Source: an uncultured bacterium (GTDB lineage: Bacteria > Bacillota_I > Bacilli_A > RF39 > UBA660). From it: DNA of 64,000 bases. The notes below the pieces were generated by a model. That model ran no database searches and was not told the DNA's origin. It saw only the letters and a program-made list of their open reading frames with translations. Made by a program: the position numbers and the translations under genes. Positions 53,702-61,614 of the stretch are shown here, one piece after another (position 1 is the first letter of the stretch; every line of letters starts with the position of its first letter). The DNA lies in the NCBI GenBank assembly GCA_905215145.1, contig CAJMOW010000002.1, positions 1 through 64,000 on the forward strand, read 5' to 3'.

Positions 53702-55870
53702 TTATTTAATTTCGTGATTATCTAAATGAACAAATCTGTGAGCTATTTCATCGGTTCTTCCATCATTCCAAAAATTACTTCCAATATAACCACAAGTTCG
53801 CCTTGCCACATTCATCTTGCTATGGTCACGATTTTTACAATTAGGACATTCCCAAATTAATTCTCCATTTTCATCAATAATTTTAATTTCACCATCATAA
53901 CCGCATACTTGACAATAGTCAGATTTAGTATTGAGTTCAGCATACATAATATTATCATAAATAAATTTTATAATATTAAGCACTGCTTGAACATTATGTG
54001 TCAAATCAGCACATTCAATATATGAAATTGCACCACCCAATGACAATTCTTGAAATTTTGATTCAATGCTTAATTTATCGAATGGATTGATTTCTTCAAA
54101 CACTGGAATATGATAACTATTGGTAATATAGTTTCTATCTTTTCCGTCTAATTGAACAAAAATATCATTACCAAATCTTTCTTTTAGCTTTTTAGCAAAT
54201 TTATAAGTAGTGGATTCAATAGGAGAACCATATAATGAATATCCTAAGTTATCTTGTTTCTTCCATTGCTCACACTTGTTGTTTAAATATTGCATAATTT
54301 TAATTCCAAAAGAATGACCCTTGTCATTGTTTGAATGTGATTGTTTTGTCATATATTTAACACATTCATATAAACCAGCATAACCTAAAGAAATGCTTGA
54401 ATAACCGCCGAACAATAATTTATCAATAGGCTCATGTTGATTTAATCTTGCTAATGCTCCATCTTGCCATAGAATGGGTGCTACATCACTAGAAGTTCCT
54501 AATAATCTTTTATGTCTTAACATTAAAGCCCTATGGCATAATTCACAACGGTCTTCTAAAATATTCCAAAATTTATCCATATTTCCATCAGAACTAAAAG
54601 CAACATCTGGTAAATTGATAGTTACTACACCTTGATTAAAACGACCATAAAATTTATAGTTCCCTTGTTCATCTTTCCAAGGGGCTAAAAACGAACGACA
54701 TCCCATGTTAGGAAAACAATTACCTTCTTTTAATTCTTTCATTTTCTTTTCAGAAATATAGTCTGGAACAAGCCTTTTAGCTGTACATTGTGCTGATAGT
54801 TTTGTTAAATACCAATAAGGGGAATTTTCGTGAATATTGTCCTCTTCAAGAACATATAATAATTTTGGAAATGCTTGGGTTACATAAGCTCCAACTTTAT
54901 TCTTCATTCCTTGAATACGTTGTTTTAAAAATTCCTCAATAATCATAGCGAGTTCTTGTTTGTATTCTTTTGTTTCTCCTAAATACATAAATACACTTAA
55001 AAAAGGAGCTTGCCCGTTTGTTGTAGACATACTGTTTATCTGATAATTAAATGTTTGTACACCATCTTCAATTTCTTTTGCTAAATCTTCCATTGCATAT
55101 TTTTCTGCTTCTAAGTTGCTATTCCCACGTTTTATGTATTTATTATATGCAATATCATAACTATATTTAACAAATGGTGCAAGATGAGATAAACTAATGG
55201 TACAACCGCCATATTGTGAACTAGCTACTGCCGTAATAATTTGTGTAGCAACGGTACAAGCAGTCAAAAATCTATGTGGTTTATCAATGCGAACTCCGTT
55301 AATGACTGTCCCATTTTGCAACATATCTTCAAGATTGATTAAATCGCAATTATGCAAAGCCTTTTGACCAAAATAATCCATATCGTGAAAATGAATTATT
55401 CCTTCTTCATCAGCTTGTAAAATGTCTGGTGGCATAAGAAACCTTTTTGTAATATCTTTACTCATAATCCCAGCCATATAATCTCTTTGAGTTGTAACAA
55501 GTTTAGCATCTTTATTAGAATTTTCTTTGTTTAAGTATTCATTAGTACCGTCTAATAAATTAATTAAATCTTCATCTGTACTATTCTGAACATATCTTTG
55601 ATATTCTCTTACTTGTCTATAGCCCTCATATGCTTTTGCAGTATTTTTTTGTTTATATTTAATCAATTTATCAAATACCATAGATTCAATAGTATAAATT
55701 TCTACTTCTTCAATTTGTTTTTGTAATAATTCTTGTTCGATTTCTTCTGCAATTCTTAATGCAATTTTTTCTTTAATGCCTTCTCCATATGGCATTGCTT
55801 TCATAATTGCATTAGAAATTTTTTCTTTGTTAAAAGGAACTTCTGTACAATCACGTTTAATTACATTCAT
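53702..55870 (-). CDS. nrdD: anaerobic (class III) ribonucleotide reductase
   Basis: 722 aa. N-terminal ATP-cone (about 1-90), the central barrel with CRSFLAPW, a zinc site near the end (CQVCG, CPNC) and the glycyl-radical loop TCGYIGSNFW (about 692-701). It reduces ribonucleoside triphosphates to deoxy forms in the absence of oxygen; NrdG activates it. This points to a strictly anaerobic host. Length is near the usual 700. Four bases overlap the next gene downstream in the order of transcription. Confidence 0.95.
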   Translation of the reverse strand: MNVIKRDCTEVPFNKEKISNAIMKAMPYGEGIKEKIALRIAEEIEQELLQKQIEEVEIYTIESMVFDKLIKYKQKNTAKAYEGYRQVREYQRYVQNSTDEDLINLLDGTNEYLNKENSNKDAKLVTTQRDYMAGIMSKDITKRFLMPPDILQADEEGIIHFHDMDYFGQKALHNCDLINLEDMLQNGTVINGVRIDKPHRFLTACTVATQIITAVASSQYGGCTISLSHLAPFVKYSYDIAYNKYIKRGNSNLEAEKYAMEDLAKEIEDGVQTFNYQINSMSTTNGQAPFLSVFMYLGETKEYKQELAMIIEEFLKQRIQGMKNKVGAYVTQAFPKLLYVLEEDNIHENSPYWYLTKLSAQCTAKRLVPDYISEKKMKELKEGNCFPNMGCRSFLAPWKDEQGNYKFYGRFNQGVVTINLPDVAFSSDGNMDKFWNILEDRCELCHRALMLRHKRLLGTSSDVAPILWQDGALARLNQHEPIDKLLFGGYSSISLGYAGLYECVKYMTKQSHSNNDKGHSFGIKIMQYLNNKCEQWKKQDNLGYSLYGSPIESTTYKFAKKLKERFGNDIFVQLDGKDRNYITNSYHIPVFEEINPFDKLSIESKFQELSLGGAISYIECADLTHNVQAVLNIIKFIYDNIMYAELNTKSDYCQVCGYDGEIKIIDENGELIWECPNCKNRDHSKMNVARRTCGYIGSNFWNDGRTDEIAHRFVHLDNHEIK

Positions 55871-56055
55871 CTAATCCAAATCTCCTTACAATCTTCTTCA
55901 TCATTACATTCCATAAATTCCATTTGTAACAATTCTTCATCTATTTTATCATAATCATTTAGTTTATATTCCTTACATCTTATCTGCCCTCCTTCAAACC
56001 ATAATAGAGCAATTTGTTCATATGGTTGCTCTAATAAATATTCCTTTAGCGTCAT
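55867..56055 (-). CDS. small hypothetical protein upstream of nrdD
   Basis: 62 aa, acidic (MEFMECNDEEDCKEIW), overlapping nrdD's start by four bases. SD AGGAGG. Unknown; probably co-translated. Confidence 0.55.
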   Translation of the reverse strand: MTLKEYLLEQPYEQIALLWFEGGQIRCKEYKLNDYDKIDEELLQMEFMECNDEEDCKEIWIR

Positions 56056-56079
56056 TAGTAATTATATCCTCCTTTCTAT

Positions 56080-56262
56080 TTATTTTTGTAGTCGTTTATT
56101 TGAAGTATATGTTTGTACTATTTGATTACACATTTCAGTTGTACAACAAATATTGTTATAATGAGTTCTATTATATTCTGCAATAGCATTACATATTGGA
56201 CAAAAATCTTCACAATAATGTGTAATTTTTTCCTCGTTCTCTGTCAATAAAAAGTCTTCCAT
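56080..56262 (-). CDS. small cysteine-rich protein (60 aa)
   Basis: ATG 56262 after AAGGAG; a TTG at 56286 overlaps the upstream gene and is less likely. Six cysteines (HYCEDFCPICNA, NNICCTTEMC) suggest a zinc or iron site. Unknown. Confidence 0.55.
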   Translation of the reverse strand: MEDFLLTENEEKITHYCEDFCPICNAIAEYNRTHYNNICCTTEMCNQIVQTYTSNKRLQK

Positions 56263-56278
56263 GAAATTATTACTCTCC

Positions 56279-56818
56279 TTAATCAACCATTTTTATTTCC
56301 TTGCCACAATAAGGACAATATTTTAATTTCTCCATATTCTCAGGTATTCTCCAATATGGGTTGTTAATATCATGGTACTTTGGACACATTGTACGATAAT
56401 CATATTTAATCCATACACAAAACTCTTGGTTATCATTGAAATTAGTACAATCTTTTACTTTATGAATAGTATTGTCTTTCTTATATTTTATTTGTTTATC
56501 TATAAGTTGATGTACTAAATAATTTACTTTTTTCCCATGTTCTTTAGCATATTTAATTTCTGACTTTGTACTTTCTCCAATATATCCATCAACATTAACT
56601 ACAAAAATTTCGTCTGCCATATCAATTTTCCTTTTGTGCATATCATCAAGCATTTCTTTTGTGCCTTCTGTCCAAACTTCTTTATCTCCAGAATGTCCAA
56701 ATAGTCCCACACTAATTACAATATTCCCTGCTAATGTAAGTTCTTTTTGAACTCTCATAAATTCATCTTTAAATTTTGTGCTACCGCATAATGTAATTAC
56801 TTTATAATTTTCAATCAT
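56279..56818 (-). CDS. nucleoside 2-deoxyribosyltransferase-like protein with zinc-ribbon end
   Basis: 179 aa. N-terminal ITLCGSTKFKDEF, DEIFVVNVDGYIGESTKSEIKYA is the typical nucleoside 2-deoxyribosyltransferase-like/DUF4406 order (catalytic Glu in the ES/TKSE region). C-terminal CPYCGKEI half-ribbon. Such enzymes swap bases on deoxynucleosides; relatives in phage have unknown substrates. Fits the nucleotide-supply cluster. Confidence 0.72.
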   Translation of the reverse strand: MIENYKVITLCGSTKFKDEFMRVQKELTLAGNIVISVGLFGHSGDKEVWTEGTKEMLDDMHKRKIDMADEIFVVNVDGYIGESTKSEIKYAKEHGKKVNYLVHQLIDKQIKYKKDNTIHKVKDCTNFNDNQEFCVWIKYDYRTMCPKYHDINNPYWRIPENMEKLKYCPYCGKEIKMVD

Positions 56819-56836
56819 TTTCTAATCAATTCCTTT

Positions 56837-57508
56837 CTATTTATAAAATGTATGACCACTTTCATCTGTAAATTGTTTAGTCCAACTATTCCATTCATTA
56901 GGACTACAATCACTTCTAAAAGCAATACAACCATTAGTAGTGTCTTCATAATAAGCATATTCTAATGCTAATATAGTATCTTCTGTAATATTATTCCGAC
57001 CATAAGAAAATTGATTCTTTTCTGTAATAATTTTAATAGGGTCTGTTGGGTATAAGTCATGTTCTACTCTATTTAAAATTACACAAGCAACATTTACCTT
57101 AGAATCAAAATCAGCCTCAAAAGTTTCTGTTTCAATACATTTTTGCATCATTTTAATTTGTTCATCAGTAAAATGATTATAAATTGTGTCTTTTGTTTCG
57201 ATTGATTTATATAAAATAAACCATAATTTTTTATCCATAGGTTTAATTTGGTCAATTAATTCTAGGATATTATTATACCATTTAATTTGTTGATTGTCAA
57301 GTTCTGTTTGTAATTCTTTATTTTTAGATTGCAACAAATTATTTTGATGTTCTAATTCACTACAATATGTCTGTAAGCTCGTATTAGCCGATTCTAGGGC
57401 TTCAATTTGTTCTTGCTTAGACTTTATTGTATAACACATAATCATTAAAATTAGAGCCAATAAAACGATTCCTACACACTGAATAATATTATGCTTCTCT
57501 ATCTTCAT
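56837..57508 (-). CDS. membrane-anchored SleB-type cell-wall hydrolase
   Basis: 223 aa from ATG 57508 (SD AAAGGAG). One N-terminal TM helix (about 11-27), a coiled coil (about 30-75), and a SleB/Hydrolase_2-like domain (ETETFEADFDSKVNVACVIL, NRVEHDLYPTDP, FSYGRNN) with its lead Glu. SleB enzymes cut spore-cortex or cell-wall peptidoglycan. Finding one among early genes, apart from the late endolysin, is unusual. Confidence 0.72.
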   Translation of the reverse strand: MKIEKHNIIQCVGIVLLALILMIMCYTIKSKQEQIEALESANTSLQTYCSELEHQNNLLQSKNKELQTELDNQQIKWYNNILELIDQIKPMDKKLWFILYKSIETKDTIYNHFTDEQIKMMQKCIETETFEADFDSKVNVACVILNRVEHDLYPTDPIKIITEKNQFSYGRNNITEDTILALEYAYYEDTTNGCIAFRSDCSPNEWNSWTKQFTDESGHTFYK

Positions 57509-57524
57509 TTTCTTCTTCTCCTTT

Positions 57525-58331
57525 CTAATCTGTAATTTCAACTTCATAAGCATATAAAGCGTCATAAAGTTTTTGCGGAAACTTAGGATATTTATTTTTA
57601 TAATAGTCAGCTACTTCTTTAATAACTTTTTCTTTGGTTGTTTTATAAGCTTGAAATGCTTCTTCTGGTGTATTAAATGTACCTAAATCAATTCTTTTAT
57701 TATTTTCTAATATATGATTACTTACTCTTGCTCTATAATGTTTTTGCCCTTGTTTGCAATAAGAAACACCGATTGGTAAACTCCCTCTGACAGTTTTGCA
57801 ATTTGTCAATAGACTATTTAATTCTTGAGGTATAATCACACAATTTTTGGGACTATATATTTTATTTCCTTTGTACAAAATATCTTTATCAACCACCATT
57901 GATGAATTACCACATTCCCAATAATTTTTGTTATACCACTTTGCAAAATTTTGAAAATTGCACCATTCTTCACAAATTTCGCACCCTATATATGTAGGCT
58001 TTTCTTTGTGATAGTTTTCGTTATAACACCTTGTGAATATACCTCCCCATGCGACATATTCTTTAGTATTATTGTTTCTATTTTTTGACGGGACAAATTT
58101 AGTTGGTTTATATTCTCCCTCTCCTAAGTACCCTCTCCCAAAGATTGTCCTTGCATAAGGGCTAAAACATCTTCCATTTTTAAAAGCATCATGTGTTGTT
58201 TTCGTTTTGTAATTACTTTCATTAAAAATTATATAAATATGTTCATAGTCTTTGTAATCATAAATTGTAAACTTTTCTCCAAATTTATTAATATTTGATT
58301 GCCCTATCATATCTTCTTTTAATATTTTCAT
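57525..58331 (-). CDS. AP2-domain homing-type endonuclease/DNA-binding protein
   Basis: 268 aa. A cysteine-bearing region with CEICEEWCNF, then KNCVIIPQELNSLL as in HNH-AP2 proteins, and an AP2-like DNA-binding domain (GVSYCKQGQKHYRARVS, LGTFNTPEEAFQAY). Typical of mobile AP2/HNH endonucleases in phages. The HNH residues are not all clear, so it might only bind DNA. One base separates it from the helicase. Confidence 0.75.
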   Translation of the reverse strand: MKILKEDMIGQSNINKFGEKFTIYDYKDYEHIYIIFNESNYKTKTTHDAFKNGRCFSPYARTIFGRGYLGEGEYKPTKFVPSKNRNNNTKEYVAWGGIFTRCYNENYHKEKPTYIGCEICEEWCNFQNFAKWYNKNYWECGNSSMVVDKDILYKGNKIYSPKNCVIIPQELNSLLTNCKTVRGSLPIGVSYCKQGQKHYRARVSNHILENNKRIDLGTFNTPEEAFQAYKTTKEKVIKEVADYYKNKYPKFPQKLYDALYAYEVEITD

Positions 58332-58332
58332 T

Positions 58333-60564
58333 TTACAGTAATTCCTTTAACCATGTGTTCCTTTGTTCATCTTCATCTACCAATAAAGCATTGTTAAAAG
58401 CTGAAACGCTTCCAATATCAACAACTTTTTTCTTCGCTCTTGTGTCAGCAACATAAAGTAAATTCTTTGATAACATTTTTGTATGTTTTTCACTAACTAT
58501 ATTTATAACATAGTCACTCTCGCTTCCTTGAGACTTGTGAATCGTAATACAATAAGCCAATAATAAATTTTGTAATTTAGGTTTATCGAAAACGATAAGT
58601 TCATTATCAAATTCAATAACCATCATATTGTTATTTACTTCTCTAATGACACCGCACTGTCCATTAAATACTTGTGTTAATTCTACATCATCACTTGTCA
58701 GCATATTATCTGAATTTTGTATTTCTTTATAACTCTCTAATGGCATTGCCTTATAGTCATTTTTTGTATTGATTACTACATCTCCAACCCTAAAAATTAT
58801 GTTAGTTTTGTTGATTTGCCTTGTCATAATTTTCTCATTCGGTTTTGGCGAATTTATAATTGCTTGTATTTCATTATTGATAATATAAGTTCCTTCTTCT
58901 CCAACATTCATAGGAGACAAACATAATATATTCTTTGGCTTAATATTTTTATCAATAAGTTTAATATATTCTTCTTTTACAGTATTTAATATATCGTTAG
59001 TCTCAATAAATTCATAATTGTCACAAATCTTATATCTGTTACCTATATGTTTCACCATTTCAGCATCATCAAAAAACTGTTTTCCTTGACGTACATTTGT
59101 CGCAACAAATAAACTGCCATTGCTTTTATATCTAAAAATTTCGTCCAGTGTAATGCTTGGAACTTTACCACTGTTAATCAAATCACTAAATACTCTTCCT
59201 ACACCTACGCAACTTAATTGTTTAAAATCTCCAACAAATACAATTCTTGCATTTTCATTAGTGATATGTTTAAATAACATTACGATTGTTGGTAAGTCAT
59301 TCATTGTAGCCTCGTCTAAAATAACACAATCAGAAAAAATTTCTCCGTCTTTCAAACATTTTCTATGTACTGTACTTGTTGGTCTATGCGTTGCTTCTGC
59401 CATTCTAAGGCTTGCTTTTCCAGTAGAAGATAACAAAGTGTATGATAAATCATTATTTTCCATAAGTTTGATAAGACCCTTCAACGAACTCGTTTTTCCA
59501 CTTCCAGAGAACCCAGCCAAAATCATAAAATTATATTTACAAAATAATTCTAATGCTTTTGATTGCTTTTCACTTAGTTGAAATCCATCAATATTAGTGT
59601 ATTTTGTATAATCAATGTCAAGTTGCTTACTATTCATAATTTTATCCTTTACAAAATCAGCAACATAACATTCACCTTGGTAAGTTGACATAATACTTAA
59701 ATCTTTTGATTCTTCATCGTAATAGAATAAATCATTATTCATTGCGGTAGGAACAATTAAAGGTTCAAGCTCTGGCACACTATATTCTTCCATAATATAG
59801 TAATACAAATCATTGCCATTGAGTCTTGTATCACCCTCTTGTTCATTTCTTTCCAACACACTTAAAATCAAATAAGCACATCTCATTTCGCTTACTTTTA
59901 AGTCTTTTCTTAATTCCATAATCGTTCTATCAGCAAATTCAAAAGAACGACCAAGTGTTGAGATTAAAACTTTATAAGGATTAGATTGAATTTCTTTAGT
60001 AATATGCTCTTCATCAAGATATTCTTCAATTAACTTCTTGCAATCACTTACATCAAATTTGTAATCCTTGAAATGTTGAATAATACCAAGATACTTATAT
60101 TTTTCAAGTAAGTTTCTTGCATAAGCACCAAGATAGACTTCTCCGACACCTTTTATTCTACTTACATCAATAATATCTTTGCCTTGAGTTAAAATCAATT
60201 CAATGAAATCAGGATATGCTTCTAAAATATTATCAGCAATTCTTTCACTTGTAGTGCAATCCATAAGAATTTCTTTCTTTTGGTCTAAAGTAAGAGTTGA
60301 CACATCAAAGTTGCTCATAGATGGAACTGATAAAATCTTATATGTTCCACCATATCTTTTGTCATAGGCAATTTCTTCAATCTCAATTTCGTAGTCTTTA
60401 TTTTCATCTATATATGAATCGTTGCCCTTCGTTGAAAAGGTAAAATAAAGGCTTAATTTGACACTATCATTATGGTCAATAGGACTCCATGAAAATATTC
60501 TATAATCATCTTTCTTAAAACAACACTTTACACATCTTGCTTTTAATGTTATACTTTTACTCAT
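58333..60564 (-). CDS. RecD/Dda-like SF1 DNA helicase
   Basis: 743 aa. N-terminal OB-like and HhH-like part (about 1-300, with RIKGVGEVYLG), then the helicase core: Walker A LAGFSGSGKTSS (about 336), DEATMND (II), FVGDFKQLS (III), and AYCITIHKSQGSE (VI). It matches the RecD2 family, 5'-3' helicases. Probably part of the phage replisome with DnaE. The upstream gene overlaps its start by eight bases. Confidence 0.88.
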   Translation of the reverse strand: MSKSITLKARCVKCCFKKDDYRIFSWSPIDHNDSVKLSLYFTFSTKGNDSYIDENKDYEIEIEEIAYDKRYGGTYKILSVPSMSNFDVSTLTLDQKKEILMDCTTSERIADNILEAYPDFIELILTQGKDIIDVSRIKGVGEVYLGAYARNLLEKYKYLGIIQHFKDYKFDVSDCKKLIEEYLDEEHITKEIQSNPYKVLISTLGRSFEFADRTIMELRKDLKVSEMRCAYLILSVLERNEQEGDTRLNGNDLYYYIMEEYSVPELEPLIVPTAMNNDLFYYDEESKDLSIMSTYQGECYVADFVKDKIMNSKQLDIDYTKYTNIDGFQLSEKQSKALELFCKYNFMILAGFSGSGKTSSLKGLIKLMENNDLSYTLLSSTGKASLRMAEATHRPTSTVHRKCLKDGEIFSDCVILDEATMNDLPTIVMLFKHITNENARIVFVGDFKQLSCVGVGRVFSDLINSGKVPSITLDEIFRYKSNGSLFVATNVRQGKQFFDDAEMVKHIGNRYKICDNYEFIETNDILNTVKEEYIKLIDKNIKPKNILCLSPMNVGEEGTYIINNEIQAIINSPKPNEKIMTRQINKTNIIFRVGDVVINTKNDYKAMPLESYKEIQNSDNMLTSDDVELTQVFNGQCGVIREVNNNMMVIEFDNELIVFDKPKLQNLLLAYCITIHKSQGSESDYVINIVSEKHTKMLSKNLLYVADTRAKKKVVDIGSVSAFNNALLVDEDEQRNTWLKELL

Positions 60565-60727
60565 TTTTATTCTCCTTAAATTCTATATATCCATTTTTTA
60601 ATAACCATTGACTATCTTCAACAAACTTTATGTATTCCTTATAGTTGTCTAAAGTAACATTATGTTCTTTACAAAATTTATTTATAAATTTAATCCTTTT
60701 ATTTGCATTTTCAATTTCTTTTAACAT
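60557..60727 (-). CDS. small hypothetical protein (56 aa)
   Basis: ATG 60727 with SD AAAGGAG in the hairpin arm; its stop overlaps the helicase start. Basic helical sequence. Its translation probably opens the helicase ribosome site, so the masking hairpin at 60731-60780 would control both genes. Confidence 0.6.
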   Translation of the reverse strand: MLKEIENANKRIKFINKFCKEHNVTLDNYKEYIKFVEDSQWLLKNGYIEFKENKNE

Positions 60728-60756
60728 AAAAAATATCTCCTTTCATTGATATAGTA

Positions 60757-60785
60757 ATTATACCATAAAAGGAGATATTTGTCAA
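60757..60785 (-). promoter_or_regulatory. promoter nested in SD-masking hairpin (minus strand, 3; helicase operon)
   Basis: TTGACA (60780-60785), 17 bases, TATAAT (60757-60762) after TGG. The arm at 60768-60780 pairs perfectly over 13 bases with 60731-60743 (AAAGGAGATATTT on the minus strand, the SD), and extends by three more pairs including one G-U. The start site is at about 60750. Confidence 0.9.
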
Positions 60786-60795
60786 GTGTTAATTT

Positions 60796-60993
60796 TTAAA
60801 AAGCAGGAATAGTATTACGCTGTTTTCTAGTAATCAATTCTAATTTGCCACAACATTTAGGGCAAGTGTAATATTCATTAAATCTATTGTCATAAACTAT
60901 TTTAGTATTGTTACAACATTCGTATTTGATAGTTTCTTTTTCTGTTGGATGAGGCATTTCTTCATATAGAACCTTTAAATTTTTATCAATCAC
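60796..60993 (-). CDS. small zinc-ribbon protein (65 aa)
   Basis: Cxxxx and CPKCCGK pairs (ECCNN at about 25, CPKC at about 45) suggest a zinc ribbon. Overlaps the Mom-like gene's end by four bases, so co-translated with it. In Mu the zinc-finger protein Com activates translation of mom; a similar role is only a guess here. Confidence 0.6.
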   Translation of the reverse strand: MIDKNLKVLYEEMPHPTEKETIKYECCNNTKIVYDNRFNEYYTCPKCCGKLELITRKQRNTIPAF

Positions 60994-61550
60994 ATAACAA
61001 TACCTGTGTTTTTTGTTCTAGGTAGCCAAACTCCATGTAATTTTTTTGTAGAACCTCTTGGGTTTATTTTACCATCAGCACAGTAAAAGTCTGTTTTTGA
61101 ATCAGTAAGACCATAATATTTAAAATTACACACTTGATAAATACTACCTATATGTCTTGAACTATCTGCCAATGTTATAACTGCTCTAATGCCATGTTGT
61201 TTTAACATTTTGATACTGTTTCCAAGTAAATATGAAGTTGCATTAGTTCCATTTAAAAGAGGTAGCATACATAATCTTGATAATTCAAGAATACTTTTAT
61301 CTTGATTATTTACACCAAACCAACCTTTTAATGCAGATATTCCTTGTGGGTTACTATAAGTTGCAACTCCAACGAGTTCTTTATTATTAAAAAGACCATA
61401 AGCATATACACTAAAAAATTTTGCATCTTTTAAGTAATGATATTCTTTTACAAAGTTATATGCAGTAATTTTATCTATTTCTTTAATACAAAACAATTCT
61501 TTTGCTTTAATTTGTCTATTTTTAAATTTATCTACCAATGAAATATCCAT
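60990..61550 (-). CDS. Mom-like DNA modification protein (GNAT fold)
   Basis: 186 aa. Order KEYHYLKDAKFFSVYAYG, ELVGVATYSNP, ILELSRLCMLP, GIRAVITLADSS and IGSIYQVCNFKYYG is that of the Mom family, GNAT-like proteins that add a carbamoylmethyl group to adenine in phage Mu DNA to block restriction. The gene has its own promoter and sits beside DnaE. SD TTAGGAGG. The chemistry in this phage is inferred. Confidence 0.75.
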   Translation of the reverse strand: MDISLVDKFKNRQIKAKELFCIKEIDKITAYNFVKEYHYLKDAKFFSVYAYGLFNNKELVGVATYSNPQGISALKGWFGVNNQDKSILELSRLCMLPLLNGTNATSYLLGNSIKMLKQHGIRAVITLADSSRHIGSIYQVCNFKYYGLTDSKTDFYCADGKINPRGSTKKLHGVWLPRTKNTGIVM

Positions 61551-61582
61551 TTTTACCTCCTAAATAATTATCTTATAGGTGC

Positions 61583-61611
61583 ATTATACCACACCTATAA
61601 GATAATGTCAA
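61583..61611 (-). promoter_or_regulatory. promoter enclosed by 15-bp perfect inverted repeat (mom-like gene)
   Basis: TTGACA (61606-61611), 17 bases, TATAAT (61583-61588) after TGG. 61592-61606 and 61567-61581 are perfect inverted repeats around the -10 box. Here the SD (61555-61560) is six bases outside the arm, so a hairpin in read-through RNA could act as terminator or block rather than mask the SD. Confidence 0.85.
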
Positions 61612-61614
61612 TAC

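Noticed and set aside
59120..59581. 153-codon + strand ORF inside the helicase gene
   Set aside because: Antisense to conserved helicase motifs, with low-complexity Leu/Ser-rich product.
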